Made by a program: the position numbers and the translations under genes. The notes under the pieces were generated by a model that was given only the letters and a program-made list of their open reading frames with translations, was not told where the DNA came from and searched no databases. From Synechocystis sp. LKSZ1 (GTDB taxonomy: Bacteria > Cyanobacteriota > Cyanobacteriia > Cyanobacteriales > Microcystaceae), in contig NZ_AP031572.1 of NCBI RefSeq assembly GCF_040436315.1, positions 1,116,001 to 1,180,000 on the forward strand: a stretch of 64,000 nt of DNA, read 5' to 3'. Shown one piece after another: positions 43,383-53,125 of the stretch (its first letter is position 1; each line of letters starts with the position of its first letter).

Positions 43383-45956
43383 CTAGATAACACTAGGAGA
43401 TACCATCGGCTCGGAGTCTCCCAGGCCATAGGCCCCTAACTCCGTCAAAGCCGTCAGGGATATTTCGTTACCTGCTAAATCCGTGGAGATCAAGGCCGAG
43501 CGACTGCCCACAATCCGAATTTCGTCAATGTTCCCATCTTCCGTCAGATCGCTCACCGTCGAGCGGAAGCGCAAATTAAAGTTGGCCCTTGGAGAAACAA
43601 ATAGATTAACGTCTTGCCAGACATTTTCTGGATCGAGATCGCCACTGATGCGGGCCGCCTCTGTCCAAGTCTCGCCATCAAACAGATCCAGGGCCATGTA
43701 TTCTCCCAAATCCCAATTACGTTCGATCAGCCAGGCAAAACTGAGTTGGACGTGGTCGTAGCCCGTTAAATCAATACTGTTGGCTAAGGTGAGGGTGGCA
43801 TTATTAGCCCGGCCATCTACCTCCATCGAAACTTGGCCCTGGTAGGCCCGTTGGGTTGACGTCACCCAGGCCTGCTGATTATCGTTCTGCCATTGATTGC
43901 TTCCACCGACGGTTTCAAAACTATCGGCAAACAACTCTGTCTGGCGTAAAATCCGTTCTTCATTATCTTGGTTGGTGACCTGAACATCGCTGGGATCTAG
44001 GCCTTGGTATTGCGGATCGGCGGAGGCAACGGGGCCTAACTGAATAGCGTAGCTACAATCATCATCATCCAACGGATCGTCTACGCCCTGTACTGTGAGG
44101 GTTTGGGGCAGATTCCAATTCGCCGGCGTGAAGACTAAATTTTGGGCGTTTACTTGGCCCTCTAGAGGGTTACTGCTCGTCACCGGGATCACAACATCGC
44201 TGGTCGGTGCGTGGCTCAGAACAACAGTAAAATGATTAGCTTGACCCGTTTCCGTTGTGACTAGACCGGTCGTTGGTGTCACCACAATGCTGGTAACGGG
44301 AGAAGGGGCCATAATTGTCCCGGAAATATAGTACTGACCGAGGCTACCGTAATCGGAGTAACCGCTGGGTTCTGCTCCGTTCGGATCCCCCCAGCCCACA
44401 CCATCCACTTGGATAAAGTATTGACCCGCAGTGAGAAAAATATCCTTAAAGCTGGCACTCAAGCCATCAGGATTACTCGTGGCGAGGAGCGTTTGATTCG
44501 CATCGAAGAGTTTGGCCTGAATATCCAGGTTACTCCCCTGATCATTGCTACTACCATCACCATCAAAAGGAGTGGGAACAAATTGCTGGGTGTAATGGCC
44601 CGTTCCATCGTCTATCCAGACGTTAGCATAGTACGAATTAAAGTTCAGGTTCAGCAGGCCAGACCCTGTGGAAAAGACAAAATAGTCTTGATCCGTTGAG
44701 CGTTCAATATAACCAAATTGGCTGACGGCGAGAACATCAGGGCCTAGTGGTTCAACGCTGAGGGTCGTTGCGGTTGTAAACAAATCACCGTGGTCATCGG
44801 GCCGGTAGCCCAAGCCGTTGTAGCTGGTAATAATCGCCAAGTCGTCCGGGCCCTTGCCGTAGTTGGCAGTAGAATCTCCATTATTGGTATTAAAGTAGGT
44901 GCCATTATCCCAGGTCGTCACGTTTTGGTAGTAGCCTGAGCCCATAATTGGCCCCCAACCGGTTTCTCCACTGCCGTGGCCAGCGTAGTAACTGGTTGTC
45001 GTCGTTCCATCGTGGGAAAGCCCCAAGCTATGGCCGACTTCATGGCTAATGGCGGCGGCAATTCCAATTTCTGATGAATTGTAAATCCAGACTGGCGTAT
45101 CACTGTTCCAATTAAAACTATTGATGTAAGCTAATCCCCCAGCACCAGATTGTTCTGTATCCTTGGTAATGACGACACGAATTCCCCAACGATTATCGGC
45201 CGCATCGTCTTTTACCAGATCCCCAAGGACGGGTTCATCTGTTGTGACATTGACGTTAAAGGGTGAAAAATCTTCAGCGACTCGTAACCAGATCCGCTGA
45301 ATCTGAGCCAGCTCTAGCTCGCTAAATGCAGCAGGATTACCGTCGGTATCGTAGGCTGGCGAAATAAGAACAGGGTTATTGAAATAATTATTCCAGGCGG
45401 TATTTTGGGTGGTATAGCCCGTAAAGTCGAGATAGATGGTGTGATTAGCACTCGGATTGCTATGGAGTTGGAAAGTCTGTTCAAGCGGTAGAAAGACCGC
45501 ATTAAGAGACGTCGCAAGCGGTGTAATGGTTTGTTGGTCTAGCAGGGTGGCACAGTAAGGATCGTCCAATTGGTCTTGAGGATGAAGTAAAGCCTGCTCT
45601 TCATCTAGTTTTGAAACCTCTCCAAGTCGACCGTCACCCTGTAGCAAAGATATCCATTGCGTTGGAGGGGGCGTCATCTGGCCTGTCAGCAGACTGAAGG
45701 TGCTAAGGGAAAACAGATGGCGAGGTATTGCTTCAAAGTTTGTAATGGGAAACGTTACGTTAGATGTTGCAGATGGCTCGATCATCTGACTCAGCTTTAT
45801 CGGTTGAGCGAGATTGCTGTCTCGTCTCCATTCAGGGTTATCTAAATAAGTATAAATCTCTGGTGTGGTTGCAACTTGGTCTACCGCAACAGTATCTAAA
45901 TTTAGACCAGGATGAAGTTCCAGTAAGTTTTGAGGCCATGGGAAAGATAGAGGCAT
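43383..45956 (-). CDS. Large secreted metzincin-type metalloprotease
   Basis: 857 aa. A propeptide-like N-terminus (about 1-150) precedes a zinc protease domain (about 165-385) with HEVGHSLGLSH: ligands His305, His309, His315 and catalytic Glu306, and a Met-turn at Met338 (PIMGSG). Then a PPC-like domain (about 395-550, DDHGDLFTTA..L, DQDYFVFSTGSG), a beta-sandwich with a Calx-beta-like pattern (about 555-670), and a jelly-roll C-terminal region (about 680-840). There is no Sec signal at the N-terminus, so a type I or other leaderless export route is possible. A strong AGGAGG precedes the ATG, next to a hairpin. Confidence 0.85.
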   Translation of the reverse strand: MPLSFPWPQNLLELHPGLNLDTVAVDQVATTPEIYTYLDNPEWRRDSNLAQPIKLSQMIEPSATSNVTFPITNFEAIPRHLFSLSTFSLLTGQMTPPPTQWISLLQGDGRLGEVSKLDEEQALLHPQDQLDDPYCATLLDQQTITPLATSLNAVFLPLEQTFQLHSNPSANHTIYLDFTGYTTQNTAWNNYFNNPVLISPAYDTDGNPAAFSELELAQIQRIWLRVAEDFSPFNVNVTTDEPVLGDLVKDDAADNRWGIRVVITKDTEQSGAGGLAYINSFNWNSDTPVWIYNSSEIGIAAAISHEVGHSLGLSHDGTTTTSYYAGHGSGETGWGPIMGSGYYQNVTTWDNGTYFNTNNGDSTANYGKGPDDLAIITSYNGLGYRPDDHGDLFTTATTLSVEPLGPDVLAVSQFGYIERSTDQDYFVFSTGSGLLNLNFNSYYANVWIDDGTGHYTQQFVPTPFDGDGSSNDQGSNLDIQAKLFDANQTLLATSNPDGLSASFKDIFLTAGQYFIQVDGVGWGDPNGAEPSGYSDYGSLGQYYISGTIMAPSPVTSIVVTPTTGLVTTETGQANHFTVVLSHAPTSDVVIPVTSSNPLEGQVNAQNLVFTPANWNLPQTLTVQGVDDPLDDDDCSYAIQLGPVASADPQYQGLDPSDVQVTNQDNEERILRQTELFADSFETVGGSNQWQNDNQQAWVTSTQRAYQGQVSMEVDGRANNATLTLANSIDLTGYDHVQLSFAWLIERNWDLGEYMALDLFDGETWTEAARISGDLDPENVWQDVNLFVSPRANFNLRFRSTVSDLTEDGNIDEIRIVGSRSALISTDLAGNEISLTALTELGAYGLGDSEPMVSPSVI

Positions 45957-46326
45957 AGTACTATCCTCCTTTTGTGATTTGCTAATTTAATCACAAAATT
46001 TTTGTTGTTAGAGCTGACAATTAAATTCGCTCAAAAGTCCTCTATATCTACATTTATAAGAATTTATTAATCAATAAACAAGGGCAAAAATACGGATGTC
46101 TTACTAACAGTAAAAATACGGATGTTTTGTTGTCATTGTCAACCATCCCGAATTATTTACCGAGTCTCCGGAGTAGGGGGTTTCCCTCTCTTCAAGCTAC
46201 TGGCGGGTTTGGGACAATCGTGTTACGGGGACTGGGGGATTATGGTGGCTTTTCATCTATCGCTAGTTATTCCGACAGGCTTTTTCCCTTACTCGTAAAT
46301 ATCCGTAAAATCTCCCTTGGGAGTTC
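45957..46326. other. 370-nt A/T-rich divergent intergenic region with TACGGAT repeats
   Basis: Contains the protease hairpin near its left end. A 14-bp word, AAAAATACGGATGT, is directly repeated at 46086-46099 and 46112-46125 (26-nt period), and a third, inverted copy of TACGGAT lies at 46301-46307 just before the kinase gene. The rest has no convincing ORF. The repeats could bind a regulator of the protease and kinase genes. Confidence 0.45.
45965..45998 (-). promoter_or_regulatory. Perfect hairpin abutting the ribosome-binding site of the protease gene
   Basis: On the coding strand TTTTGTGATT and AATCACAAAA (10 bp, 9-nt loop) lie directly before GGAGGATAGTACTATG. The last A of the stem is also the first base of AGGAGG. 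The hairpin could gate translation initiation or be a dimeric regulator's operator. Its half-sites are TGTGA and TCACA, but spacing is 13 nt rather than the 6 of CRP sites. Confidence 0.6.
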
Positions 46327-47778
46327 ATGGGGATAATCGCCATTATGGTAAGCATTAATTATTGTGGCCCCGAAGTCCCCATGCTTGAATCCCTGACAGC
46401 GGCCTCCCCTTCTTCCCCTCGAATGTTCTCTGCTCCCTCTCTTCTAACATCTGAGGTACGACAGTCTCGCCAACTAGAGCATGACCTCATCCAGTTACTG
46501 AACCAAAAATCCCCTGGCCCTGAACTCCTCCTCCAGATCGCCGAAAGTCTGGGCCAAGCGTTGGGGGCCGAGATTTGTCTATTGATTCTTGGCACCGTTG
46601 GTACTTCAGCCCGCTTAGTCTGCTGGACGCCTCAGGATTGTTCCCAACAGTTTTTGCCGCCGGTCTGGGGCCAGTCGGCTTGGGTGCAGGCGATTCTTCG
46701 CAGCATGGAGCCCGTGTTTTTTCTGTCTCAAGGCCCTGACGCTTCCGCTCTGGCCGAGGACGGTTGGGATCTACCTCTCCACTCTGGCCTGGGGCTGGCG
46801 ATAACTTTTCAGGGGGATTGTAACGGCATGATTATCTTGGGTTCGTCCCAAATCCGAGACTGGAGTCTCGCGGATGCCCATTTGTTAGAGGAACTCAAGG
46901 ATTGTCTGGGCCTGATTTACCACGTCCTACAAAGTCAAGGGGCCAGAACGACTTCCCTGCCCCGCTCCTTGGCAAGTGAAGATAATGCCATCGTTAAGCG
47001 CTGGTACGAAGCGACCCGTCAACAACTAGAGCAACAACGCCAATGGAACGAACAATTAATCCATAACATTGTCACTATCATGAGTGACCAAACCCGCAAT
47101 CCCCTGGCCACTATCCGGGTGGGCCTGGAAATTCTGCGGCAAGGGACGACTAAGCCTGCGGCCCTCAGCAAACGTCTCGATATTATCGAGCAGGCCTGGC
47201 GTAAGCTCAATGAAATCAACGAAAAAATTCTGCAATTGCGGGCCTTAAAAAATCAACCTCTGGGCCATCCCCTCCAACCCTTGGCCCTGATACCCTGGTT
47301 GACGGATTTAGTCCAGACCACAGAACAGGCCTGGCGGGCAACCTCCAGCAAAAACCTGGCCCTGACTACTGATCTTCCTGCTGTGGAGGGGCAATGCTTG
47401 GTCGATCGTGACCACCTCCAACGAATTTTTGAGGAACTCCTCACCAATGCCGAAAAATTTGCGCCGCCCCATAGCCCAGTGCACCTAACGGCAGCCTGGG
47501 TAGAGCGTCAAGGTCAAAAATACTGGAAAATTCAGTGTATTAACCAGAGCCATTGCCTTACCTCCAAAAATTTAAGGTATTTATTTGACCCTTTCTATCG
47601 AGAGCAATGGGTGATTGATAATGCCATTCCTGGCCTGGGCCTGGGCTTAAGCATTGTTAAAACGTTAGTGGAGCAACTCAATGGTACGATAGAAGTCGCC
47701 TGTGAGCCGACGACCACTCCGGAGCTTTGTGCCGTTACCTTTTCGTTGATGATTCCCCAAGATAATGCGGTCAGCTAA
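46327..47778 (+). CDS. GAF/HATPase protein derived from a histidine kinase, active sites degraded
   Basis: 483 aa. A GAF-like region at about 65-215 is followed by a coiled linker and a dimerisation helix whose H-box reads SDQTRNPL (253-260), with Asp254 where the phospho-accepting His should be; the nearest His is His246. In the ATPase domain the N-box is present (ELLTNAEKF, Asn374), and the F-box (FDPFYR) and G2 box (GLGLGLS, 436-442) are kept, but the G1 Asp-x-Gly-x-Gly is replaced by NQSHC. It may therefore act as a signalling scaffold without kinase activity. Three ATGs (46327, 46345, 46381) are possible starts. No response regulator is adjacent. Confidence 0.8.
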   Translation: MGIIAIMVSINYCGPEVPMLESLTAASPSSPRMFSAPSLLTSEVRQSRQLEHDLIQLLNQKSPGPELLLQIAESLGQALGAEICLLILGTVGTSARLVCWTPQDCSQQFLPPVWGQSAWVQAILRSMEPVFFLSQGPDASALAEDGWDLPLHSGLGLAITFQGDCNGMIILGSSQIRDWSLADAHLLEELKDCLGLIYHVLQSQGARTTSLPRSLASEDNAIVKRWYEATRQQLEQQRQWNEQLIHNIVTIMSDQTRNPLATIRVGLEILRQGTTKPAALSKRLDIIEQAWRKLNEINEKILQLRALKNQPLGHPLQPLALIPWLTDLVQTTEQAWRATSSKNLALTTDLPAVEGQCLVDRDHLQRIFEELLTNAEKFAPPHSPVHLTAAWVERQGQKYWKIQCINQSHCLTSKNLRYLFDPFYREQWVIDNAIPGLGLGLSIVKTLVEQLNGTIEVACEPTTTPELCAVTFSLMIPQDNAVS

Positions 47779-47793
47779 TGGGTCAAAATTACC

Positions 47794-49506
47794 ATGCTAA
47801 GCCAGCCGACGGCTGGTCGGTTGTTCCCAGCACCGAAGTATCGCTTGATGCTAAACGCCTCGTTGACACCGGCTTGGCATCGGCAATTAGAAATTTTCAG
47901 CGTGTTGTCCGCTTTCCTTATCCTGGAACTCTGGGATAGCCTACGGGGCCAGCGTTTTCGCCGCCGCTCTCAACGGGCCCAGTGGCTGGTGGAACGCCTC
48001 TTGGAACTAGGTCCTACCTTTATCAAAATTGGCCAATCTTTATCCACTCGGGCTGACCTGATTCCTGCGGACTATATCCAGGCCTTGAGTCAACTACAGG
48101 ATCGAGTGCCGCCCTTTGATTCTGCGATAGCGATGGCCCTGATCGAACAGGAACTGGGCCAATCCATTGAAGCTTTATTCCAATCCTTTGCGCCGATTCC
48201 CTTAGCCTCCGCCAGTCTAGGCCAGGTACACCGGGCCATTCTGCCAACGGGGGAAGACGTGGTGGTTAAGGTACAACGCCCTGGCCTAGAGGAGTGCCTC
48301 AATTTAGATTTTGAGGTTTTACACCACTGCTTTCGCTGGGGAAAGCGTTGGTTACCAGGCTTTAAACGGTTGGCCAAAAAATACGAATTTGAGGCCATTT
48401 ATCACGAATTTTTTACGCTTTTATTTCAGGAAATTGACTATATCCATGAAGGCAAGAATGCCGAGCGTTTTCGCCAAAATTTCCAGGACGAACCCCAAGT
48501 TAAAATCCCCAATGTGTACTGGCAATATACAACCCACCGCGTTCTGACGCTAGAGTATCTACCGGGTATTAAAGTCGATGACCGCGAGGCCCTGCTAAAG
48601 GCGGGAATTAGTCTCGACTGTGTCATTGAAACGGGCATCTGTGCCTACCTTAAGCAATTGCTGATCGATGGTTTTTTTCAGTCCGATCCCCACCCCGGTA
48701 ATATGGCCGTGAACGGGCAGGGCGAACTGATCTTTTATGACTTTGGCACCATGGCGGAGGTTAAAATCGTCGCCAAAGATCAAATGATTCAAACCTTTTT
48801 TGCCATTCTCCGCAAAGATGCCAACAAAATCCTAGAAACCCTTATTTATATGGGCCTGATTGAACCCGTGCAGGACATGGCCCCCGTTAAGCGCATTATT
48901 AACTTCCTTCTGGATAATTTTCGAGATAAACCGGTGGATATCAAGGCCTTTGAACAGGTGAGTGATGAAGTCTATGCCATGTTTCAACAACAACCTTTTC
49001 GTCTGCCTCCCCAGATGACTTTTATTTTAAAATCCCTCGCTACTCTAGATGGCCTGGCCCGGGCCCTCGACCCCCAGTATAATTTGATCGCCGCTAGTCA
49101 ACCCTTCATTCAACGGGTGGCGGGAACCACCCCAGCGCCCTCTCTTCTAGCCATGGTATTGAAGCAAGTTCAAACTTTTCTCGCAGCGAAATTTCAGGGC
49201 TCCCCTCGCATGCCTCGCTTGATTCAAGACCTGGAGGAAAAAATTGAGCGGGGCGAATTACAATTTCGGACCCGTTCTCCAGAGGGCGACCGCCTACTCA
49301 AGCGCATCCACCTGGCCCTGAAAAGCCTGATCTATGCCTGTCTCACGGGTTTTACGCTTCTTTCTGCGGCTGTTCTTTTGCCAACCATGTATCACCAACT
49401 GGCCCTGGTGGGCTTTGGCCTCGCGGGCCTATTTAGTTTATTCCTACTCCGCTCCTTAATTCAATTAGCGATTCAGGAGCGCCTCGACCGTTGGGGGCCG
49501 TCCTAG
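47794..49506 (+). CDS. ABC1/UbiB (AarF) family atypical kinase
   Basis: 570 aa. The diagnostic KxGQ helix appears as FIKIGQSLSTRADLIP (near 76-90), followed by the atypical nucleotide loop LASASLGQVHRA with Ala instead of Gly, the lysine VVVKVQRPG, the catalytic loop QSDPHPGNM and the metal-binding DFGTMAE. Two C-terminal membrane helices follow. Family members act in quinone or lipid metabolism in thylakoid membranes. Its stop codon shares the palindrome CTAG with the stop of the convergent ald gene. Confidence 0.93.
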   Translation: MLSQPTAGRLFPAPKYRLMLNASLTPAWHRQLEIFSVLSAFLILELWDSLRGQRFRRRSQRAQWLVERLLELGPTFIKIGQSLSTRADLIPADYIQALSQLQDRVPPFDSAIAMALIEQELGQSIEALFQSFAPIPLASASLGQVHRAILPTGEDVVVKVQRPGLEECLNLDFEVLHHCFRWGKRWLPGFKRLAKKYEFEAIYHEFFTLLFQEIDYIHEGKNAERFRQNFQDEPQVKIPNVYWQYTTHRVLTLEYLPGIKVDDREALLKAGISLDCVIETGICAYLKQLLIDGFFQSDPHPGNMAVNGQGELIFYDFGTMAEVKIVAKDQMIQTFFAILRKDANKILETLIYMGLIEPVQDMAPVKRIINFLLDNFRDKPVDIKAFEQVSDEVYAMFQQQPFRLPPQMTFILKSLATLDGLARALDPQYNLIAASQPFIQRVAGTTPAPSLLAMVLKQVQTFLAAKFQGSPRMPRLIQDLEEKIERGELQFRTRSPEGDRLLKRIHLALKSLIYACLTGFTLLSAAVLLPTMYHQLALVGFGLAGLFSLFLLRSLIQLAIQERLDRWGPS

Positions 49507-50588
49507 ACCAGATCAGGAAAGACGGACTGCACGGCCGAATGGACAAGCCGATGGGCCTGCACATTTACCCCTTTCACGAGGGGACTATCGGAGGGAAGAC
49601 GCTCCAGGGCCTGCTGGGCCAGTTGCAGGACGTAGGGTAACGTACTATTATTCAACGCCTGGGTGGCCGTCCAGGGAACCGCTCCGGGCATATTGGGAAT
49701 ACCGACGTGAACAACTCCCTCTTCCAGGTAACTGGGTTGACTGTGGGAGGTGACTTTTAGGGTTTCAATACAGCCGCCTTGGTCTACCGCCACGTCAATG
49801 ATCACGGAACCCGGCCGCATGGTTTTCACCTGGGCCCGAGAAACCAAAATAGGGGCCCGTTTCCCTAGCACCAGCACCGCACCAATCAGGAGATCGGTTT
49901 GGGGCAATAGATGATCCAGATGACTCCGGTTGCTATAAAGCAGTTGTACCCGAGAGCCAAACAGGGCCTCCAATTGATTGAGCCGGTCAACATTGATATC
50001 CAGAATTGTGACTTGGGCCCCCAGACCCAGGGCCATTTTCGCGGCCTCAGTGCCGACGACTCCACCGCCTAAAATTAAGACCCGGCCCGGTGCCACTCCA
50101 GGAATCCCTCCCAGTAAGACCCCCCGGCCCCCCTGTTGTTTTTCCAGATAGCGGGCCCCAAACTGAACGGCCAATCGACCAGCAATCTGGCTCATGGGGC
50201 CCAGCAAGGGCAGACGACCATCGGCTAATTCGACGGTTTCGTAAGCCAGGGCTGTCAGACCAGACTGGAGTAAGGCCTCGGTGAGAGGCCGGTCAGCAGC
50301 TAGGTGGAGGTAGGTAAATAACCATTTGGGCAGAGTTAACAAGGGATATTCCATCGGCAGGGGTTCTTTAACCTTCACCACGAGTTCCCGTTCCCAGGCG
50401 GCTCGGGCCGTACTAACGATGGTGGCTCCGGCCTGGATATATTCGACATCGGCAAAGCCAGAGCCTTGCCCTGCTTGACTTTCCACAAAGACCCCATGGC
50501 CCTGTTCAACAAGGGTTCTCACACTACTGGGGGTTAGACCAACGCGAAATTCCTGGTCTTTAATTTCCTTGGGGACGCCAATTTCCAT
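49503..50588 (-). CDS. ald: Alanine dehydrogenase
   Basis: NAD-dependent conversion of L-alanine to pyruvate and ammonia (or the reverse). 361 aa. [23 protein letters not shown] is the classic N-terminus; [23 protein letters not shown] and the Rossmann loop [22 protein letters not shown] are present, as are DVAVDQGGC and [16 protein letters not shown] with the catalytic region. It overlaps the convergent ABC1-kinase gene by 4 nt. Confidence 0.97.
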   Translation of the reverse strand: MEIGVPKEIKDQEFRVGLTPSSVRTLVEQGHGVFVESQAGQGSGFADVEYIQAGATIVSTARAAWERELVVKVKEPLPMEYPLLTLPKWLFTYLHLAADRPLTEALLQSGLTALAYETVELADGRLPLLGPMSQIAGRLAVQFGARYLEKQQGGRGVLLGGIPGVAPGRVLILGGGVVGTEAAKMALGLGAQVTILDINVDRLNQLEALFGSRVQLLYSNRSHLDHLLPQTDLLIGAVLVLGKRAPILVSRAQVKTMRPGSVIIDVAVDQGGCIETLKVTSHSQPSYLEEGVVHVGIPNMPGAVPWTATQALNNSTLPYVLQLAQQALERLPSDSPLVKGVNVQAHRLVHSAVQSVFPDLV

Positions 50589-50627
50589 GATCTCTATGCC
50601 TTTTATTCCTGGTTGCTTTGCATCTTA

Positions 50628-50873
50628 CTATTCTGACCGCGCCGGCAGGGCCAGCCAAGCCTGGGAAATCAGGCCGCTCAGCCAATCACGTTGCACTGAA
50701 TCCAGTAGGGGGTCTTCGGCTAAAATTTCCGCCGTGAGGTCTTCTAGGGATTGACCCTGATGTCGGGCCAGGTTGACGACTCCGGCAATGGCCACGGCAA
50801 TCAATTCTTCATCAATGGGATAGTGACGCAGGGCCAATAATTCTGCCGTGTTGGTGGGAATGGCATAGTGCAT
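50628..50873 (-). CDS. Small hypothetical protein
   Basis: 81 aa, soluble and helical, with AELLALRHYPIDEELIAVAIAGVVNLARHQGQSLEDLTAEIL and DPLLDSVQRDWLSGLISQAW. No known family to me. It is 39 nt upstream of ald in the same direction and could be co-transcribed. No good Shine-Dalgarno precedes its ATG, which lowers confidence slightly. Confidence 0.6.
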   Translation of the reverse strand: MHYAIPTNTAELLALRHYPIDEELIAVAIAGVVNLARHQGQSLEDLTAEILAEDPLLDSVQRDWLSGLISQAWLALPARSE

Positions 50874-51000
50874 GGGAGGAGGTAGAGGCTTGCTTAAGGG
50901 AAGGTTTAACGTTAATTAGTAGTAGGGGCAGTTTAACCCAAATGGCCGGCGTTCATTGTCCGTTTTTGCTGACATCTCTACTCTCTCATCCTCCATTCCC

Positions 51001-52974
51001 ATGCAAGAATTCCTCTACTTGGAAGTACCGACCCCCGATACCGGAGCGGTGCTAACTTGGCTCCAGCAAACCTGGTCGGCCCCCGGTCTCAAGCGCCTCA
51101 CGGCTGATGGCCTCGTCCTCAGTACTGCGGACGGGCAAGGGGAATTATCGATTTTTATTTGGTCTCTGCAACGGACAACCTATCTCAAGGTCTTTCGCTG
51201 GGGAAGTCGGCCCTTTCCCCAAGAAACAACCGTGGTCGCCCAGTTGAAACAGGCAATCGAAACGGCTTTTCCGCCCCAGTATCCCGCTTTACCCGACCTA
51301 GACCTCAGTCAAGGGGATATTTTTACGGCCCTGGCCCCCTACTACCCCCAAACTGTTCATTTTTTCCAGAAATTTCCCCAGGGAGCCTACGACCTCCAGC
51401 GCGTTTATTGGTGGGAAAAACGCTGGCGAGACAATGCCCAAAATCCCCAGCACCCCCCGACGGTTATTGTTGACCACACTCAACAGGCCGCCCCTAATCA
51501 GACCCCAGACTACGACTTAATCTATATTGGCGGGGCCCTGGGGGTGATCCACGCCGCCGTCATGGCCCAGCGGGGCTACCGGGTTTTGTTAATTGAACGG
51601 ATGCCCTTTGGCCGCATGAACCGGGAGTGGAATATTTCCCGCGGGGAGTTTCAGCGATTGATCGATCTCGGCCTGTTTACACCGGAAGAATTCGAGGCCC
51701 TGATTGCACGGGAATATCAAGATGGTTTTAATAAATTTTTTGATGCCTATAATCCACCCCACCTCAAAGCAAAAGTGCTCCACACTCCCCGAGTGCTCAA
51801 TATTGCCTTGAATTCGGCCCAACTCCTGCAACGCTGTGGCGAAAAATTGCGGGCCGCCGGTGGCGACATTTGGGATGAAACGGAGTTTCTGACGGCCGAT
51901 GTTTACTCGAATGTTGTTACCCTCAGTCTGAAACATTTACCCACCGACACCCCAAAAACCGTCAGTGGTCGCCTCTTAATTGACGCAATGGGGACGGCTT
52001 CGCCCATTGCTTGGCAATTGAATGGCCGTCAGGCCTTTAGTAGTGTTTGCCCAACGGTGGGGGCCGTGGTAGAAGGATTGGCCCCAGAAGTCTGGGATGC
52101 CACCTACGGCGATGTTCTCAACTCCCATGGTGATATTTCTCGCGGCCGGCAGTTGATCTGGGAACTGTTTCCCGGGGCCGGCGATGAAATGACCATTTAC
52201 CTGTTCCACTACCACCAAGTCCATCCCCAAAATCCTGGTTCTCTGCTGGAAATGTACGAGGACTTTTTCATGATTCTGCCAGAATATCGACGCTGTGACC
52301 CTAAGCAATTGACCTGGAAAAAGGCCACCTTTGGTTATATTCCCGGCCATTTTAGTACTAGCGACCAAGACCGTACCGTGGCCTACGACCGACTGCTGGC
52401 CATTGGTGATGCGGCCTCCCTGCAATCCCCCCTGGTTTTTACCGGCTTTGGTTCCTTGGTGCGAAATCTCGGCCGACTTACCGACCTCCTGGATGTGGCC
52501 CTGCGTCACGACCTCCTCAAAGCTGACCATTTGAATGGTATCCGGGCCTACCAAAGCAATATTGCCGTCACCTGGCTCTTTTCCAAGGGGATGATGGTGC
52601 CCACGGGTAAGACTCTACCGCCCCAGCGGATCAATGCCATGCTCAATACCTTCTTTGGCCTGCTGGCGGATTCCCCACCGGAGGTAGCCGATACCTTTAT
52701 TAAAGACCGAACCACCTGGGGCCTGTTTACCCGGCTGGCCCTCAAGGCCGCGCGTCAAAATCCCCGCTTGTTGCTCTGGATTTGGCAGATGGCCGGCACG
52801 GAAGATCTTCTGCGATGGCTCCTCGTCTATGTTGACTTTAGCCGCGATGCCCTGGCCCAGGGACTGCTGTTCTGGTTACCCCAAGGCTTGAATCGGTCTC
52901 GGCCCTGGTTAGAAGCCAAATTTCCTGCTCTCTGGCTCCGACTCCTCAGTTTTCGCTACCGTTTGGCCCTGTGA
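51001..52974 (+). CDS. cruA: FAD-dependent lycopene cyclase-family protein (CruA/CruP)
   Basis: 657 aa from ATG 51001 (a TTG 45 nt upstream is less likely). A long N-terminal domain (about 1-170) precedes a Rossmann FAD motif YDLIYIGGALGVIHAAVMAQRGYRVLLIE, then MNREWNISRGEFQRLIDLGL, the CruA/CruP signature, and FSSVCPTVGAVVEG. Late motifs include LLAIGDAASLQSPLVFTGFGS. CruA and CruP proteins are the lycopene cyclase family of many cyanobacteria and green sulfur bacteria; the length favours CruA over the shorter CruP. Cyclase activity is inferred. Confidence 0.7.
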   Translation: MQEFLYLEVPTPDTGAVLTWLQQTWSAPGLKRLTADGLVLSTADGQGELSIFIWSLQRTTYLKVFRWGSRPFPQETTVVAQLKQAIETAFPPQYPALPDLDLSQGDIFTALAPYYPQTVHFFQKFPQGAYDLQRVYWWEKRWRDNAQNPQHPPTVIVDHTQQAAPNQTPDYDLIYIGGALGVIHAAVMAQRGYRVLLIERMPFGRMNREWNISRGEFQRLIDLGLFTPEEFEALIAREYQDGFNKFFDAYNPPHLKAKVLHTPRVLNIALNSAQLLQRCGEKLRAAGGDIWDETEFLTADVYSNVVTLSLKHLPTDTPKTVSGRLLIDAMGTASPIAWQLNGRQAFSSVCPTVGAVVEGLAPEVWDATYGDVLNSHGDISRGRQLIWELFPGAGDEMTIYLFHYHQVHPQNPGSLLEMYEDFFMILPEYRRCDPKQLTWKKATFGYIPGHFSTSDQDRTVAYDRLLAIGDAASLQSPLVFTGFGSLVRNLGRLTDLLDVALRHDLLKADHLNGIRAYQSNIAVTWLFSKGMMVPTGKTLPPQRINAMLNTFFGLLADSPPEVADTFIKDRTTWGLFTRLALKAARQNPRLLLWIWQMAGTEDLLRWLLVYVDFSRDALAQGLLFWLPQGLNRSRPWLEAKFPALWLRLLSFRYRLAL

Positions 52975-53125
52975 TCCCTCAGTAAAATCCCTCGATCTGG
53001 GCCCGTGAAACTCCCTTAAATCCTTGCTAAGCTAGGAGCAAGGGATATTAAGCGTTTATTCGAGAGATTTATTTTGAATAGCGGTCACTAATTATTTTTG
53101 TACGAAAAGCCGGGGAGACTAACCA

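Noticed and set aside
45970-45998. CRP site at the protease hairpin
   Set aside because: TGTGA and TCACA are present but 13 nt apart, not the 6 nt of CRP sites, so I list it as a hairpin instead.
51976-52554. 192-codon antisense frame inside the CruA-like gene
   Set aside because: Same reasons; it lies wholly within a supported gene.
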